From positions 1 through 64,000 of the forward strand of contig NZ_FNVR01000005.1 of NCBI RefSeq assembly GCF_900108085.1: a stretch of 64,000 nt of DNA, written 5' to 3'. This DNA is from Algoriphagus boritolerans DSM 17298 = JCM 18970 (GTDB taxonomy: Bacteria > Bacteroidota > Bacteroidia > Cytophagales > Cyclobacteriaceae). The notes under the pieces were generated by a model, which saw only the letters and a program-made list of their open reading frames with translations, ran no database searches and was not told the DNA's origin. A program made the translations under genes and the position numbers. Below, in pieces: positions 33,121 to 42,100 of this stretch; the stretch's first letter is position 1; every line of letters begins with the position of its first letter.

Positions 33121-34038
33121 TCAACCTAAGGTTCTTACGGCCTTTCTCCTTTTGTTCCAATAATTTAAAACCGGATAAATCAGCACCGAGATCAGAATGA
33201 TTAAAGTACCCAGGTAGAATTGTGGAGTCATTTTTTCGCTTTCTCCCAAAATAATAACTGCCAACACTATCCCGTAAACCGGTTCCAAATTCATGGTTAG
33301 ATTTATCGAGAACACAGGTAGTCGCTGCATCAATTCCACCGTAACTGAAAACGGATAAACAGTACAAATCAATCCTAAAATCAAAAGCCAAAGCCAATCC
33401 CAATCGGTCCAAGCCCATTGGATGACTTGCGCATCGGTCATCAACCCATTGTAAAACGGCAGCATAAGCAGCGCGAAAAGACAGGCTGCCAACATCTCAT
33501 AAAAGGTGATTTGGTAGGGCGAATGTTTTTTGGAAAGTCGACCATTGAGAACGGAAAATAAGGCTGCCAAAAATGCTGAAAGCAAGGCTACTGAAAGGCC
33601 CAGCCAATATCCTGATTCGAACTGAAAAATCACCAACAGCCCGGAAATCACCACAACACCCAAAACAACTTCATACCACTTTACCTTGGTACGATTCACC
33701 CAGGGCTCGATAAAGGCCGTCCAAAGTGAGGTGGTGGCCATTCCGGCCAGGCAGACCGAAGCAGTAGCTAATCGTGCAGACCAGAAAAAGGTAATCCAAT
33801 GGAGTGAAATCAAAACTCCCACTCCCATGATTTTTACCAACTGTGAAGAAGATAAAACCAGGGATTCCTTTTTGAAATAAATGAGTCCTGCCACTCCGAC
33901 AGAAGAAATGAGCGTTCGATAAAACACCAATTCCAAAGAAGGCAAACTAATCAATAAACCCAAAATGGCAGTAAAACCCCATATCAGTATTATGAAATGG
34001 AGAGTCAAATAATCTTTAACGGTACGTTGAATCCACAT
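33121..34038 (-). CDS. DMT superfamily (EamA) permease
   Basis: 305 residues with about ten hydrophobic helices in two EamA repeats (first about 10-140, second about 155-290). The repeats end in typical EamA patterns such as ASVCLAGMATTSLWTAFIEP and LTMNLEPVYGIVLAVIILGE. These are inner-membrane exporters of metabolites or drugs; the substrate is unknown. It starts directly after the LptF/G-type gene with no gap, so the two are probably co-transcribed with tgt, and converges with mazF. Confidence 0.88.
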   Translation of the reverse strand: MWIQRTVKDYLTLHFIILIWGFTAILGLLISLPSLELVFYRTLISSVGVAGLIYFKKESLVLSSSQLVKIMGVGVLISLHWITFFWSARLATASVCLAGMATTSLWTAFIEPWVNRTKVKWYEVVLGVVVISGLLVIFQFESGYWLGLSVALLSAFLAALFSVLNGRLSKKHSPYQITFYEMLAACLFALLMLPFYNGLMTDAQVIQWAWTDWDWLWLLILGLICTVYPFSVTVELMQRLPVFSINLTMNLEPVYGIVLAVIILGESEKMTPQFYLGTLIILISVLIYPVLNYWNKRRKAVRTLG

Positions 34039-35112
34039 CTATCGGGGCACCGTTTTATACAGCACCAAACCCGTCAGCGCAAAGACAATATTGGGCAGCC
34101 AAACCGACAGAATAGGATAGGGTGATCCACCTTCGGCAAAAGTCCGGGAAAGGATAAAAAGCAAGATGTACACAAAAGCCAATAAAAATCCCATGGCAAT
34201 CTGAAACCCTGATCCTCCCCTTGTTTTTCTCGCGGACATAATCACCCCAATAAATGTCAGAATCAATGCAGCAAAAGGCGACATAAACCGGACATAGCGT
34301 TCGATTCGGTAGAAACTAACGTTATCCGCTCCCCGATCTTCCAACACCTTGATTTGCCTACTCAACTCTGGAAGCTTTAATGTTTCATGATGATTTTCAG
34401 GCAAATCAAAATCCGAGGGAGTGATGGACAGAATTGTATCCAACTTTTCCCCAACGGTATACTCCTCACCTCTTTCAAGAATTTTGCGAAGCCTCCAGTT
34501 TTCAAGTCTCCAGACATTCTTTGCCGTATCCCACTGAATCCGATCCGAAGACAACTTGGACAACAGCTGACCATCGCGTATTTCTTCCAAGGTAAAGTAA
34601 TATCCGGTGTTGGACGCTTTGTAAAACCGATTTAAGTACGCATACGCATCCGGCCCTACTTTGATGTGAATATTGGGATCTGTTGATGCTTTGCCCTTGT
34701 CAAGATAGGCTATCCGAAACTGCGTTACCCCTGCAGTTGCTACAGGCAAAACCCAGCCATTGAGCAGAAAACTGATCGCCCCGATCATGGCCGCAGCGAA
34801 TAAAAATGGGCGCAGCAAGCGAACAAAACTTACTCCAGAGCTCAATATGGCGATGATTTCAGTTCGCCCGGCCATCTTGGAAGTAATGAAGATAACGGCA
34901 ATAAACACCGTGATTGGAGTCAGGAGATTGTTCAAATACAAGCCATAGTTCCCCATGTACTTGAAAATTTCACCTGCCGGGACAGCATTTCGGATATAGG
35001 TATCATTCTTCTCAGTGAAATCCAAAACCAATACAATAAGGATCAGCATGACCACAACGAAAAAGTAGGTCTTCAGAAATTCCTTAATGATCAGCTTGTC
35101 GAGAATCTTCAT
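34039..35112 (-). CDS. LptF/LptG family permease
   Basis: 357 residues. Three N-terminal helices, a periplasmic beta-jellyroll domain of about 150 residues (from GVTQFRIAYLDKGKAS on) and three C-terminal helices are the LptF/LptG (YjgP/YjgQ) layout. The start MKILDKLIIKEFLKTYFFVV is family-typical. With LptB2 these proteins extract lipopolysaccharide from the inner membrane. Which of F or G it represents is unclear. It starts 1 bp after the tgt stop. Confidence 0.92.
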   Translation of the reverse strand: MKILDKLIIKEFLKTYFFVVVMLILIVLVLDFTEKNDTYIRNAVPAGEIFKYMGNYGLYLNNLLTPITVFIAVIFITSKMAGRTEIIAILSSGVSFVRLLRPFLFAAAMIGAISFLLNGWVLPVATAGVTQFRIAYLDKGKASTDPNIHIKVGPDAYAYLNRFYKASNTGYYFTLEEIRDGQLLSKLSSDRIQWDTAKNVWRLENWRLRKILERGEEYTVGEKLDTILSITPSDFDLPENHHETLKLPELSRQIKVLEDRGADNVSFYRIERYVRFMSPFAALILTFIGVIMSARKTRGGSGFQIAMGFLLAFVYILLFILSRTFAEGGSPYPILSVWLPNIVFALTGLVLYKTVPR

Positions 35113-35113
35113 A

Positions 35114-36244
35114 TCAAAGTCGTGTACTCACTTTTTTCACCATCTGATCCTTCCAAACGGCAAAATCACCGGCCAGGATATGTTCTCTAGCCTGTCCCAC
35201 CAACCAAAGGAAAAAGGCCAGATTATGAATACTGGCAATTTGCGCAGCAAGGATCTCTTTGGATATAGTCAGGTGACGAAGATAGGCTTTGGAATAAAAC
35301 GTGCTTGCATAGTTTCCAAGCTCAGGATCAATAGGACTGAAATCATCCTTCCATTTTTCATTTCGGATATTGATGATTCCCGCTGAAGTGAAAAGCATTC
35401 CGTTGCGGGCATTTCGAGTCGGCATCACGCAGTCAAACATATCCACTCCCAATGCGATACATTCCAGAATATTAGCCGGAGTCCCGACGCCCATCAGATA
35501 TCTTGGCTTGTCAGCAGGCAAAATATCAGTGACCAATTCCGTCATTTCGTACATCATTTCGACAGGTTCTCCGACCGAAAGTCCTCCGATGGCATTGCCT
35601 TCTCTGCCTTGCGCAGCGATGAATTCCGCACTTTGCTTCCGCAAATCCTTGTAGACTGATCCCTGCACTATCGGAAAAAACGTCTGCGTGTAGCCGTATT
35701 TTCCCTCCGTTGAATCAAATCGATCAATGCAGCGCTTCAGCCAACGATGCGTCAACTCCATGGAATTGCGCGCATAGCCATATTCACAGGGATAAGGCGT
35801 GCATTCGTCAAAAGCCATAATTATATCTGCCCCGATCGTCCGTTGGATATCCATTACATTTTCAGGAGTGAACTCATGCTTTGACCCATCGATATGGGAT
35901 TTGAAGGTCACACCTGCTTCTTTGATTTTACGGGTTCCGGCAAGAGAAAAAACCTGATAGCCACCCGAATCCGTCAAAATCGGGCGATCCCAACCATTGA
36001 ATTTGTGAAGTCCACCTGCTTTTTCCAGAATATCCAGACCTGGTCTCAAATACAGATGATAGGTGTTTCCTAAGATTATTTGCGCTTTAATGTCCTCTAT
36101 TAGCTCACGCTGGTGTACCGCCTTGACAGTAGCTGCAGTTCCTACCGGCATAAAAATGGGGGTCTGAATTTCCCCATGATCAGTAAAAAGTGTCCCTGTT
36201 CGCGCTTTTGTCTTTAAATCTTTTTTCCCTAAGGTAAACTTCAT
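35114..36244 (-). CDS. tgt: tRNA-guanine transglycosylase (queuine tRNA-ribosyltransferase)
   Basis: 376 residues. Tgt swaps guanine 34 of GUN-anticodon tRNAs for a queuosine precursor. The active-site patterns are present: LTDSGGYQVFSLAGTRKI with the base-catalytic Asp, GGLSVGEP, and the nucleophile Asp in GVDMFDCVMPTRNARNG. The C-terminal region, where the family has Cys ligands for structural zinc (CxCxxC), reads PIDPELGNYASTFYSKAYLR, with no Cys. Bacteroidota Tgt proteins are known to me to vary there. It heads the tgt-lptF/G-permease group. Confidence 0.93.
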   Translation of the reverse strand: MKFTLGKKDLKTKARTGTLFTDHGEIQTPIFMPVGTAATVKAVHQRELIEDIKAQIILGNTYHLYLRPGLDILEKAGGLHKFNGWDRPILTDSGGYQVFSLAGTRKIKEAGVTFKSHIDGSKHEFTPENVMDIQRTIGADIIMAFDECTPYPCEYGYARNSMELTHRWLKRCIDRFDSTEGKYGYTQTFFPIVQGSVYKDLRKQSAEFIAAQGREGNAIGGLSVGEPVEMMYEMTELVTDILPADKPRYLMGVGTPANILECIALGVDMFDCVMPTRNARNGMLFTSAGIINIRNEKWKDDFSPIDPELGNYASTFYSKAYLRHLTISKEILAAQIASIHNLAFFLWLVGQAREHILAGDFAVWKDQMVKKVSTRL

Positions 36245-36341
36245 ATCCTACTTTCTGAGAGGGTAGCGCTTAGCTACAAAGTGTCTCGTTTAGTCTGCAA
36301 AAATATCCACTTATTCTTAAATGAGTTGCTGAAATTGATTT

Positions 36342-36349
36342 TATATTTG
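36342..36349 (+). promoter_or_regulatory. -7 element upstream of the glycosyltransferase operon
   Basis: TATATTTG is an exact TAnnTTTG match 17 bases before the glycosyltransferase ATG. No matching TTG at the right distance was found. Confidence 0.4.
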
Positions 36350-36366
36350 TCAACCAAAATCGACCT

Positions 36367-37506
36367 ATGGGCCTATTTTTACTCTGGTTTTTCTTTGGCA
36401 TCGGCGTTATCATTCAGTTAATATATCTTCTGGTGATATTCGGACGAACTGCCTGGTTCAAATCATTTACAAATTCTTCACAAAACCAAATCCCTGCCGA
36501 GGGAGTGACTGTCCTTGTTGCAGCTCACAACGAGCTCCAGAATCTCAAAGTATTGATTCCCAAACTTTTCCAGCAGGATTATCCCAAATTTGACGTGATG
36601 ATCGTCAATGATCGAAGTACAGACCGCACCAAGCGACTGCTCGAGGAGATGATGGCCATCTATCCAAAACTCCGGTCTGTGACCATCAAATACACGCCAA
36701 ATCACGTGACTGCGAAAAAATATGCACTTACCCTAGGTATCAAAGTGGCAAAAAATGACGTCATACTTTTAACAGACGCCGACTGCATGCCTACAAGTGA
36801 TCAATGGATACGGAAAATGACTGCTCCAGTGAGAGAGAATGACAAGATTTTCTCCATTGGCTTCTCCGGCTACGAAGTGAAATCCACGCTGCTGAACAAA
36901 TGGATCCAGTTTGAAACGATGCTGACAGCGCTTTTTTATTTTTCCTTTGGACTTTGGAAAGCGCCGTTCATGGCTGTAGGAAGGAACCTATGCTATCGAA
37001 AAAGTTTCTTCCTGGAAGTCAAGGCATTCAAAGGACTCTGGCATCTCGAGGGCGGAGATGATGATCTTTTTATCAATCAATATGCTACCGGAAAAAACAC
37101 TTCACTGGTAATTGACCCGGAAGCCAACACCACCTCCATTCCAAAAGAGAGTTGGAAAGAGTATTTGATTCAGAAAAAGCGGCACCTGAATGCCGGGAAA
37201 TATTACAGAGGCGAAGACAAACGAAAAATTGGACTTTTCTCCCTTTCTCATGCATTATTCTGGATTGGAGCCTTAGGATTATTAATTTATTTCGGACTTG
37301 GGCAAGAATGGGAACAATTTTTAATCGTTTTAGGTATTGTCTTAGTACGATCGTTTTTGGTGGTGTGGGCTTTCAAATCCGCCTCCAAAAAAATTCAGGG
37401 AACCGCCACCCCCATGAATATCCTGGTTAATGATTTGATGTATCTGGGATATTTTTGGGTCTTGGGAACCATATCATACCAATCAAAAGATATCCAATGG
37501 AAATAA
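36367..37506 (+). CDS. Family 2 glycosyltransferase, membrane-bound
   Basis: 379 residues. One N-terminal membrane helix (about 2-26) is followed by a GT-A domain starting VTVLVAAHNELQNLKVLIPK, with the nucleotide-binding NDRSTDRTKR and the metal motif TDADCMP, then LEGGDDDLFINQYA, and two or three C-terminal helices. It probably transfers sugars to a lipid or polymer at the inner membrane; acceptor unknown. Its last codons overlap the sigma-factor start by 10 nt, so the two are translationally coupled. Confidence 0.9.
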   Translation: MGLFLLWFFFGIGVIIQLIYLLVIFGRTAWFKSFTNSSQNQIPAEGVTVLVAAHNELQNLKVLIPKLFQQDYPKFDVMIVNDRSTDRTKRLLEEMMAIYPKLRSVTIKYTPNHVTAKKYALTLGIKVAKNDVILLTDADCMPTSDQWIRKMTAPVRENDKIFSIGFSGYEVKSTLLNKWIQFETMLTALFYFSFGLWKAPFMAVGRNLCYRKSFFLEVKAFKGLWHLEGGDDDLFINQYATGKNTSLVIDPEANTTSIPKESWKEYLIQKKRHLNAGKYYRGEDKRKIGLFSLSHALFWIGALGLLIYFGLGQEWEQFLIVLGIVLVRSFLVVWAFKSASKKIQGTATPMNILVNDLMYLGYFWVLGTISYQSKDIQWK

Positions 37507-38108
37507 ATGAACGCGGTTTTTCAAATAAAGCTCTCGAAGATTTTGATCTGATCGATCGAGCTGTACAGGATAAAGACCAGCAAGCCTATGCTACGCTCAT
37601 GAAGCGCTACAAGAAGGCCGTTTATTTCATGATTTTGAAAATGATCCGGGACGCAGATGACGCCGAGGATCTGACCATGGAAGCTTTTGCCAAAGCTTTT
37701 CGCAATCTCGAGCGCTTTAAAAAAGATTACACCTTTAGTACTTGGCTTTTTCGTATCGCAACAAATAATACCATCGACTTTATCCGCAAGAAAAAGCTCA
37801 AAACCATGAGTTTGAACAACACCCTCTCGGATGACAGCGGAAATGCGGTTAACATCGACATTGAGGACGATGACAATAATCCCCAAGATGTCTACATCCG
37901 AACACAGCGCATTGAAATGGTTCGCATTTTTGTGGATAAGCTCCCCGCCAAATATCGAAAACTGGTTCAACTGAGATATTTTGATGAGCTTTCTTATGAA
38001 GAAATAGCTCAGGAATTGGAAAAACCGCTGGGAACGGTCAAAGCACAACTTCACAGATCCCGTGAGTTGCTTTTCGAGATTGCCTCCGGCAAAGAAAAAC
38101 ACATCTGA
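37497..38108 (+). CDS. RNA polymerase sigma-70 factor, ECF-like
   Basis: 203 residues from MEINERGFSNKALEDFDLID. Region 2 is DADDAEDLTMEAFAKAFRNL with FSTWLFRIATNNTIDFIRKK (about residues 60-105), region 4 is LPAKYRKLVQLRYF with YEEIAQELEKPLGTVKAQLH (about 145-190), joined by an unusually long acidic linker (NIDIEDDDNNPQD). Such Bacteroidota sigma factors without an adjacent anti-sigma gene form a housekeeping-like clade near RsmG. The start overlaps the glycosyltransferase; the stop overlaps the rsmG ATG (TGATG). Confidence 0.92.
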   Translation: MEINERGFSNKALEDFDLIDRAVQDKDQQAYATLMKRYKKAVYFMILKMIRDADDAEDLTMEAFAKAFRNLERFKKDYTFSTWLFRIATNNTIDFIRKKKLKTMSLNNTLSDDSGNAVNIDIEDDDNNPQDVYIRTQRIEMVRIFVDKLPAKYRKLVQLRYFDELSYEEIAQELEKPLGTVKAQLHRSRELLFEIASGKEKHI

Positions 38109-38752
38109 TGAATCCAGGTACCCAGCTGATTCTTTCTTACTTCCCCAAGCTGAGCGAAACGCAAATCGCTCAATTTGAACGGTTGCAGGCTTTGTATGAA
38201 GACTGGAACTCCAAAATCAATGTAATCAGCCGAAAGGACATGGATCAGTTTTACGTCCACCATGTACTTCATTCGCTGGGAATAGCCAAAGTAATGGCAT
38301 TTCAACCGGGCACAAAAGTGCTGGATATCGGTACAGGGGGCGGTTTTCCGGGGATTCCTTTAGCTATTCTTTTCCCTGACACCCATTTTCATTTGGTTGA
38401 TTCGATCGGGAAAAAGATCAATGTAGTGAAGGATGTAGCAAAGCAATTGAAACTTTCCAACGTCGAACCTCAGCAAGCCAGGGCGGAAGAATTGGTGCGC
38501 AAATATGATTTTGTCATCAGCCGTGCGGTAACTCAAATGGTGAATTTCTATCCTTGGGTAAAAAATAAAATCAAAAAGGAAGACTTCAACGAATTCCAAA
38601 ACGGCATCCTCTATCTCAAAGGCGGAGATGTGGACGAGGAAATGGAAGCGTTGGACAAATCCTATGTCGTCTACCATCTGGAAGATTACTTCAAAGAAGA
38701 TTTTTTTCAGACCAAAAAGGTCGTGTACATGCCTTGGGAGGACAAACGGTAA
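38108..38752 (+). CDS. rsmG: 16S rRNA (guanine527-N7)-methyltransferase
   Basis: 214 residues. RsmG (GidB) adds a methyl group to G527 of 16S rRNA using S-adenosylmethionine. The SAM-binding motif is VLDIGTGGGFPGIPLAILFP (about residues 73-92) followed by LVDSIGKKINVVKDV, and ISRAVTQM is the family post-motif. Translation is coupled to the sigma factor through the overlapping TGATG. A repeat-rich gap follows. Confidence 0.94.
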   Translation: MNPGTQLILSYFPKLSETQIAQFERLQALYEDWNSKINVISRKDMDQFYVHHVLHSLGIAKVMAFQPGTKVLDIGTGGGFPGIPLAILFPDTHFHLVDSIGKKINVVKDVAKQLKLSNVEPQQARAEELVRKYDFVISRAVTQMVNFYPWVKNKIKKEDFNEFQNGILYLKGGDVDEEMEALDKSYVVYHLEDYFKEDFFQTKKVVYMPWEDKR

Positions 38753-38768
38753 AGAAGGTGTATTTTGA

Positions 38769-38847
38769 GAGATACAGTTTTAAGATAATACTGCATCTTC
38801 TGAGATACAATTTTTGGGTGTAGCTGTATCTTCTAACCTACAATTTT
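38769..38847. repeat. 33-bp direct repeats (2.4 copies)
   Basis: Copies start at 38769, 38802 and 38835 (partial). Each begins GAGATACARTTTT (third: AACCTACAATTTT) and the first two end GYATCTTCT. Within each full copy, GATACA and TGYATC form an inverted pair. Confidence 0.75.
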
Positions 38848-38939
38848 CAAAAACCCAACGACAATCTGGAATTAGGCTGGGGAAGAAAGTTCCAAGTGTT
38901 TTTACTTGGTTTCTATCTTGAAATTCCAAATCAAAGCTC

Positions 38940-38999
38940 GTACAATTTCAAAATTCAACCTGTACAGTTTCAAAGTAGGCGTTGTACAATTTCAAAATA
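38940..38999. repeat. 22-bp direct repeats (three copies)
   Basis: Copies start at 38940, 38962 and 38984, each GTACARTTTCAAARTtc-like. The TACAATTT core is shared with the 33-bp repeats 100 bp upstream, and both periods are multiples of 11. Confidence 0.8.
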
Positions 39000-39144
39000 A
39001 AAATCTTGCTACTAATTGACTATCAATTATTTATACCTAATTATAAGAAAACCAGATTCTTAGATTTTTATTTGCGACAATCTCTGCCAATCAATTTTTT
39101 GCTTGGGTATAATCCCCTAATTTGAAGGCTCAATTCCCTGAAAC

Positions 39145-42100
39145 ATGTACATCATTTTTGATACCGAGACCACCGGTTTGCCCCGGGATTACAATGCACC
39201 CATGTCCGACGTGGACAATTGGCCCCGTCTCGTCCAGATTGCATGGCAGCTGCACGATGCCAAAGGCAAGCTGCTTTCCAATCACAATTACATCATTCGG
39301 CCGGAAGGCTTCACCATCCCATACAATGCCGAAAAGGTCCACGGCATCTCCACCAAACGTGCTTTGGCGGAAGGGCATGACCTGAAGGAAATCCTGCAAG
39401 TCTTCCGCGAAGACGTAGTCCAGGCCAAATACCTGGTAGGTCACAATATTGGTTTTGACATCAATGTCGTGGGATCGGAATACCTCCGTTCAGCATTGGT
39501 GATGCCGCTGGGTGACAAAAAAGAACTGGATACTAAGGACATTTCCACCGAATTCTGTGCACTTCCCGGAGGAAAAGGGGGGAAATTCAAATGGCCGACA
39601 CTCACAGAACTCCACCAGAAACTCTTCGGCAAGGGCTTTGGCGATGCCCACGATGCAGCTTACGATGTGGATGCTACCGCGCGATGCTTTTTTGGACTGA
39701 TTACCCAGGGTGTTCAAAAGCCTGAAGCAGGAATAAGTATAGCTGAGGTAATTTATGAAGCTCCCAGCCTAGCCGAAGCCAACTTTGTACAGGCAAAAGA
39801 CACCCAAAGAGCGAGCGTTAAAGATGTCCTAAAGCAAGCTGGAAAAGCGGATATCTCTGACCTTGCAGATGTCCCGTTCACTCATCTGCATGTCCATACT
39901 CAATATTCCGTCTTGCAGGCGACCTCAGAGATTCCAGTTTTGATCGCCAGGGCAAAAGCTCTCGGCATGCCTGCCATTGCGATGACCGATCATGGAAACA
40001 TGATGGGAGCGTTCAACTTTGTCAAGGAGGCCATGAGCAAAGAAATCAAACCGATTTTGGGCTGCGAATTTAACCTCTGCCGTGACCGAAAAAACAAAAG
40101 CAATAAAGATGACGGCTACCAAACAGTACTCTTAGCCAAGAACAAAGCGGGCTATCACAACTTAGCCAAATTGGCTTCCTACGCCAATATCCAAGGCTTC
40201 TATTACTTGCCACGAATTGATAAAGAACTTCTCCTGCAGTACAAAAACGATCTGATCGCTACTACAGGAGGGCTTTGGGGTGAGATTCCGTTTCTGATTT
40301 TGAATGTGGGAGAAACTCAAGCAGAGGAGGCTTTTGTCTGGTGGAAGGCACAGTTTGGAGAAGACTTCTATGTGGAGCTTTCCCGTCATGGCGTCCCTGA
40401 GGAAGAAAAAGTCAACGAAGTCCTCCTGGATTTTGCCAGAAAATATGAGGTGAAATATTTCGCAGCCAACAATTCTTACTACACGGACAAGAGCGATGCA
40501 CAGGCTCACGACGTCTTACTTTGTGTCAAAGACGGCGAACTTCTCGACAAACCCAAAAAATACATCGGTAAGCGCGGAAGAGAATTTCGATATGGATTTC
40601 CCAATGACGAATTCTACCTCAAAACACCGGAGGAAATGAAAAAACTCTTCGCGGATTTGCCGGAGGCCATTAGCTGTACCCAAGAGATTGTAGACAAAAT
40701 AGAATCTTATAAGTTGGCCAGAGAAGTCCTACTTCCCAAGTTTAGCATTCCGGCTGAATTCATTCATGAAGCCGATCTAGCCGACGGAGGCAAGCGGGGT
40801 GAAAATGCTTACCTGAGACACCTCACGTATGAGGGTGCCAAAAAACGCTACCCGGAAATCACCAAGGAGATTCAGGAACGATTGGATTTTGAACTGGCAA
40901 CAATTCAGAATACCGGCTACCCGGGTTACTTCCTGATCGTTCAGGATTTCATTGCGGAGGCGAGAAAAATGGGTGTTTCCGTAGGGCCGGGTCGTGGATC
41001 CGCCGCAGGTTCTGCTGTTGCCTATTGCACGGGTATCACCAATATTGACCCGATTGCTTATAATCTCCTATTCGAACGTTTCCTGAATCCAGACCGGGTT
41101 TCACTTCCCGATATTGATATTGACTTCGACGATGAAGGCCGACAGTCTGTGATCGACTATGTGATCAAGAAATACGGTGCAAACCAAGTTGCGCAGATCA
41201 TCACATACGGTACGATGGCGGCCAAATCTGCAATTCGGGATACCGCGCGGGTACTAAACTTACCGCTGGCAGAAGCTGGCAGATTGGCCAATCTGGTGCC
41301 GGATATCAAGCTCAAATCGCTTTTTAGCCTCCAGGGAAATCGGGCAGCCATCGCAAATAAGCTAAAAGATCAAGCAGACATGATTGCCAAAGCAGACGAA
41401 CTGATCCGGATTTCAAAAGGACAGGACGAATCGGCCAAGACCATCAACCAAGCTGCCATGCTGGAAGGATCCGTACGGAATCTTGGAATCCATGCCTGTG
41501 GAGTGATCATTACACCAGATGACATCACCAACTTCGTCCCAGTTGCTTTAGCAAAAGACTCTGAGATGGTTTGTACCCAGTTTGACAACTCGGTCGTAGA
41601 GTCCGCGGGCTTGCTGAAAATGGACTTTTTGGGCCTAAAAACCCTGACGCTCATCAAGGATGCGATCAAAATCGTCAAAGAGCGGCACGGAATCCAACTG
41701 GATGCAGATGAATTTCCGATTGATGATGTCAAGACCTATGAGCTCTTCCAGCGGGGTGAGACCGTCGGCATTTTCCAATATGAATCGGCAGGAATGCAGA
41801 AATACATGCGTGAATTGAAGCCCACGGTTTTTGCAGATTTGATCGCCATGAATGCCCTGTATCGCCCGGGACCCTTAGCTTACATTCCTTCCTTCATTAA
41901 ACGCAAGCATGGGACCGAGCCGATCACCTACGATCTGGACGATATGAAGGAGTATCTCGAGGAAACATACGGGATCACAGTCTACCAGGAACAGGTCATG
42001 CTTTTGTCCCAGAAACTTGCCGGATTCACCAAAGGTGAGGCTGACGTCCTTCGAAAAGCGATGGGTAAAAAGCAAAAGGACGTGTTGGATAAAATGAAGC

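Larger units (their letters stand above)
38753..39144. other. Repeat-bearing intergenic region upstream of dnaE
   Basis: This 390-bp AT-rich gap between rsmG and dnaE contains a 33-bp direct repeat block and a 22-bp direct repeat block (listed separately). A clear terminator or promoter with both elements was not found; TAATTTG at 39119-39125 is close to but one base short of the -7 consensus. Confidence 0.6.

Noticed and set aside
38753..39000. Direct repeats upstream of dnaE considered as a CRISPR array
   Set aside because: Repeat units are 22 or 33 bp with no distinct unique spacers and degenerate copies; no cas gene is near.
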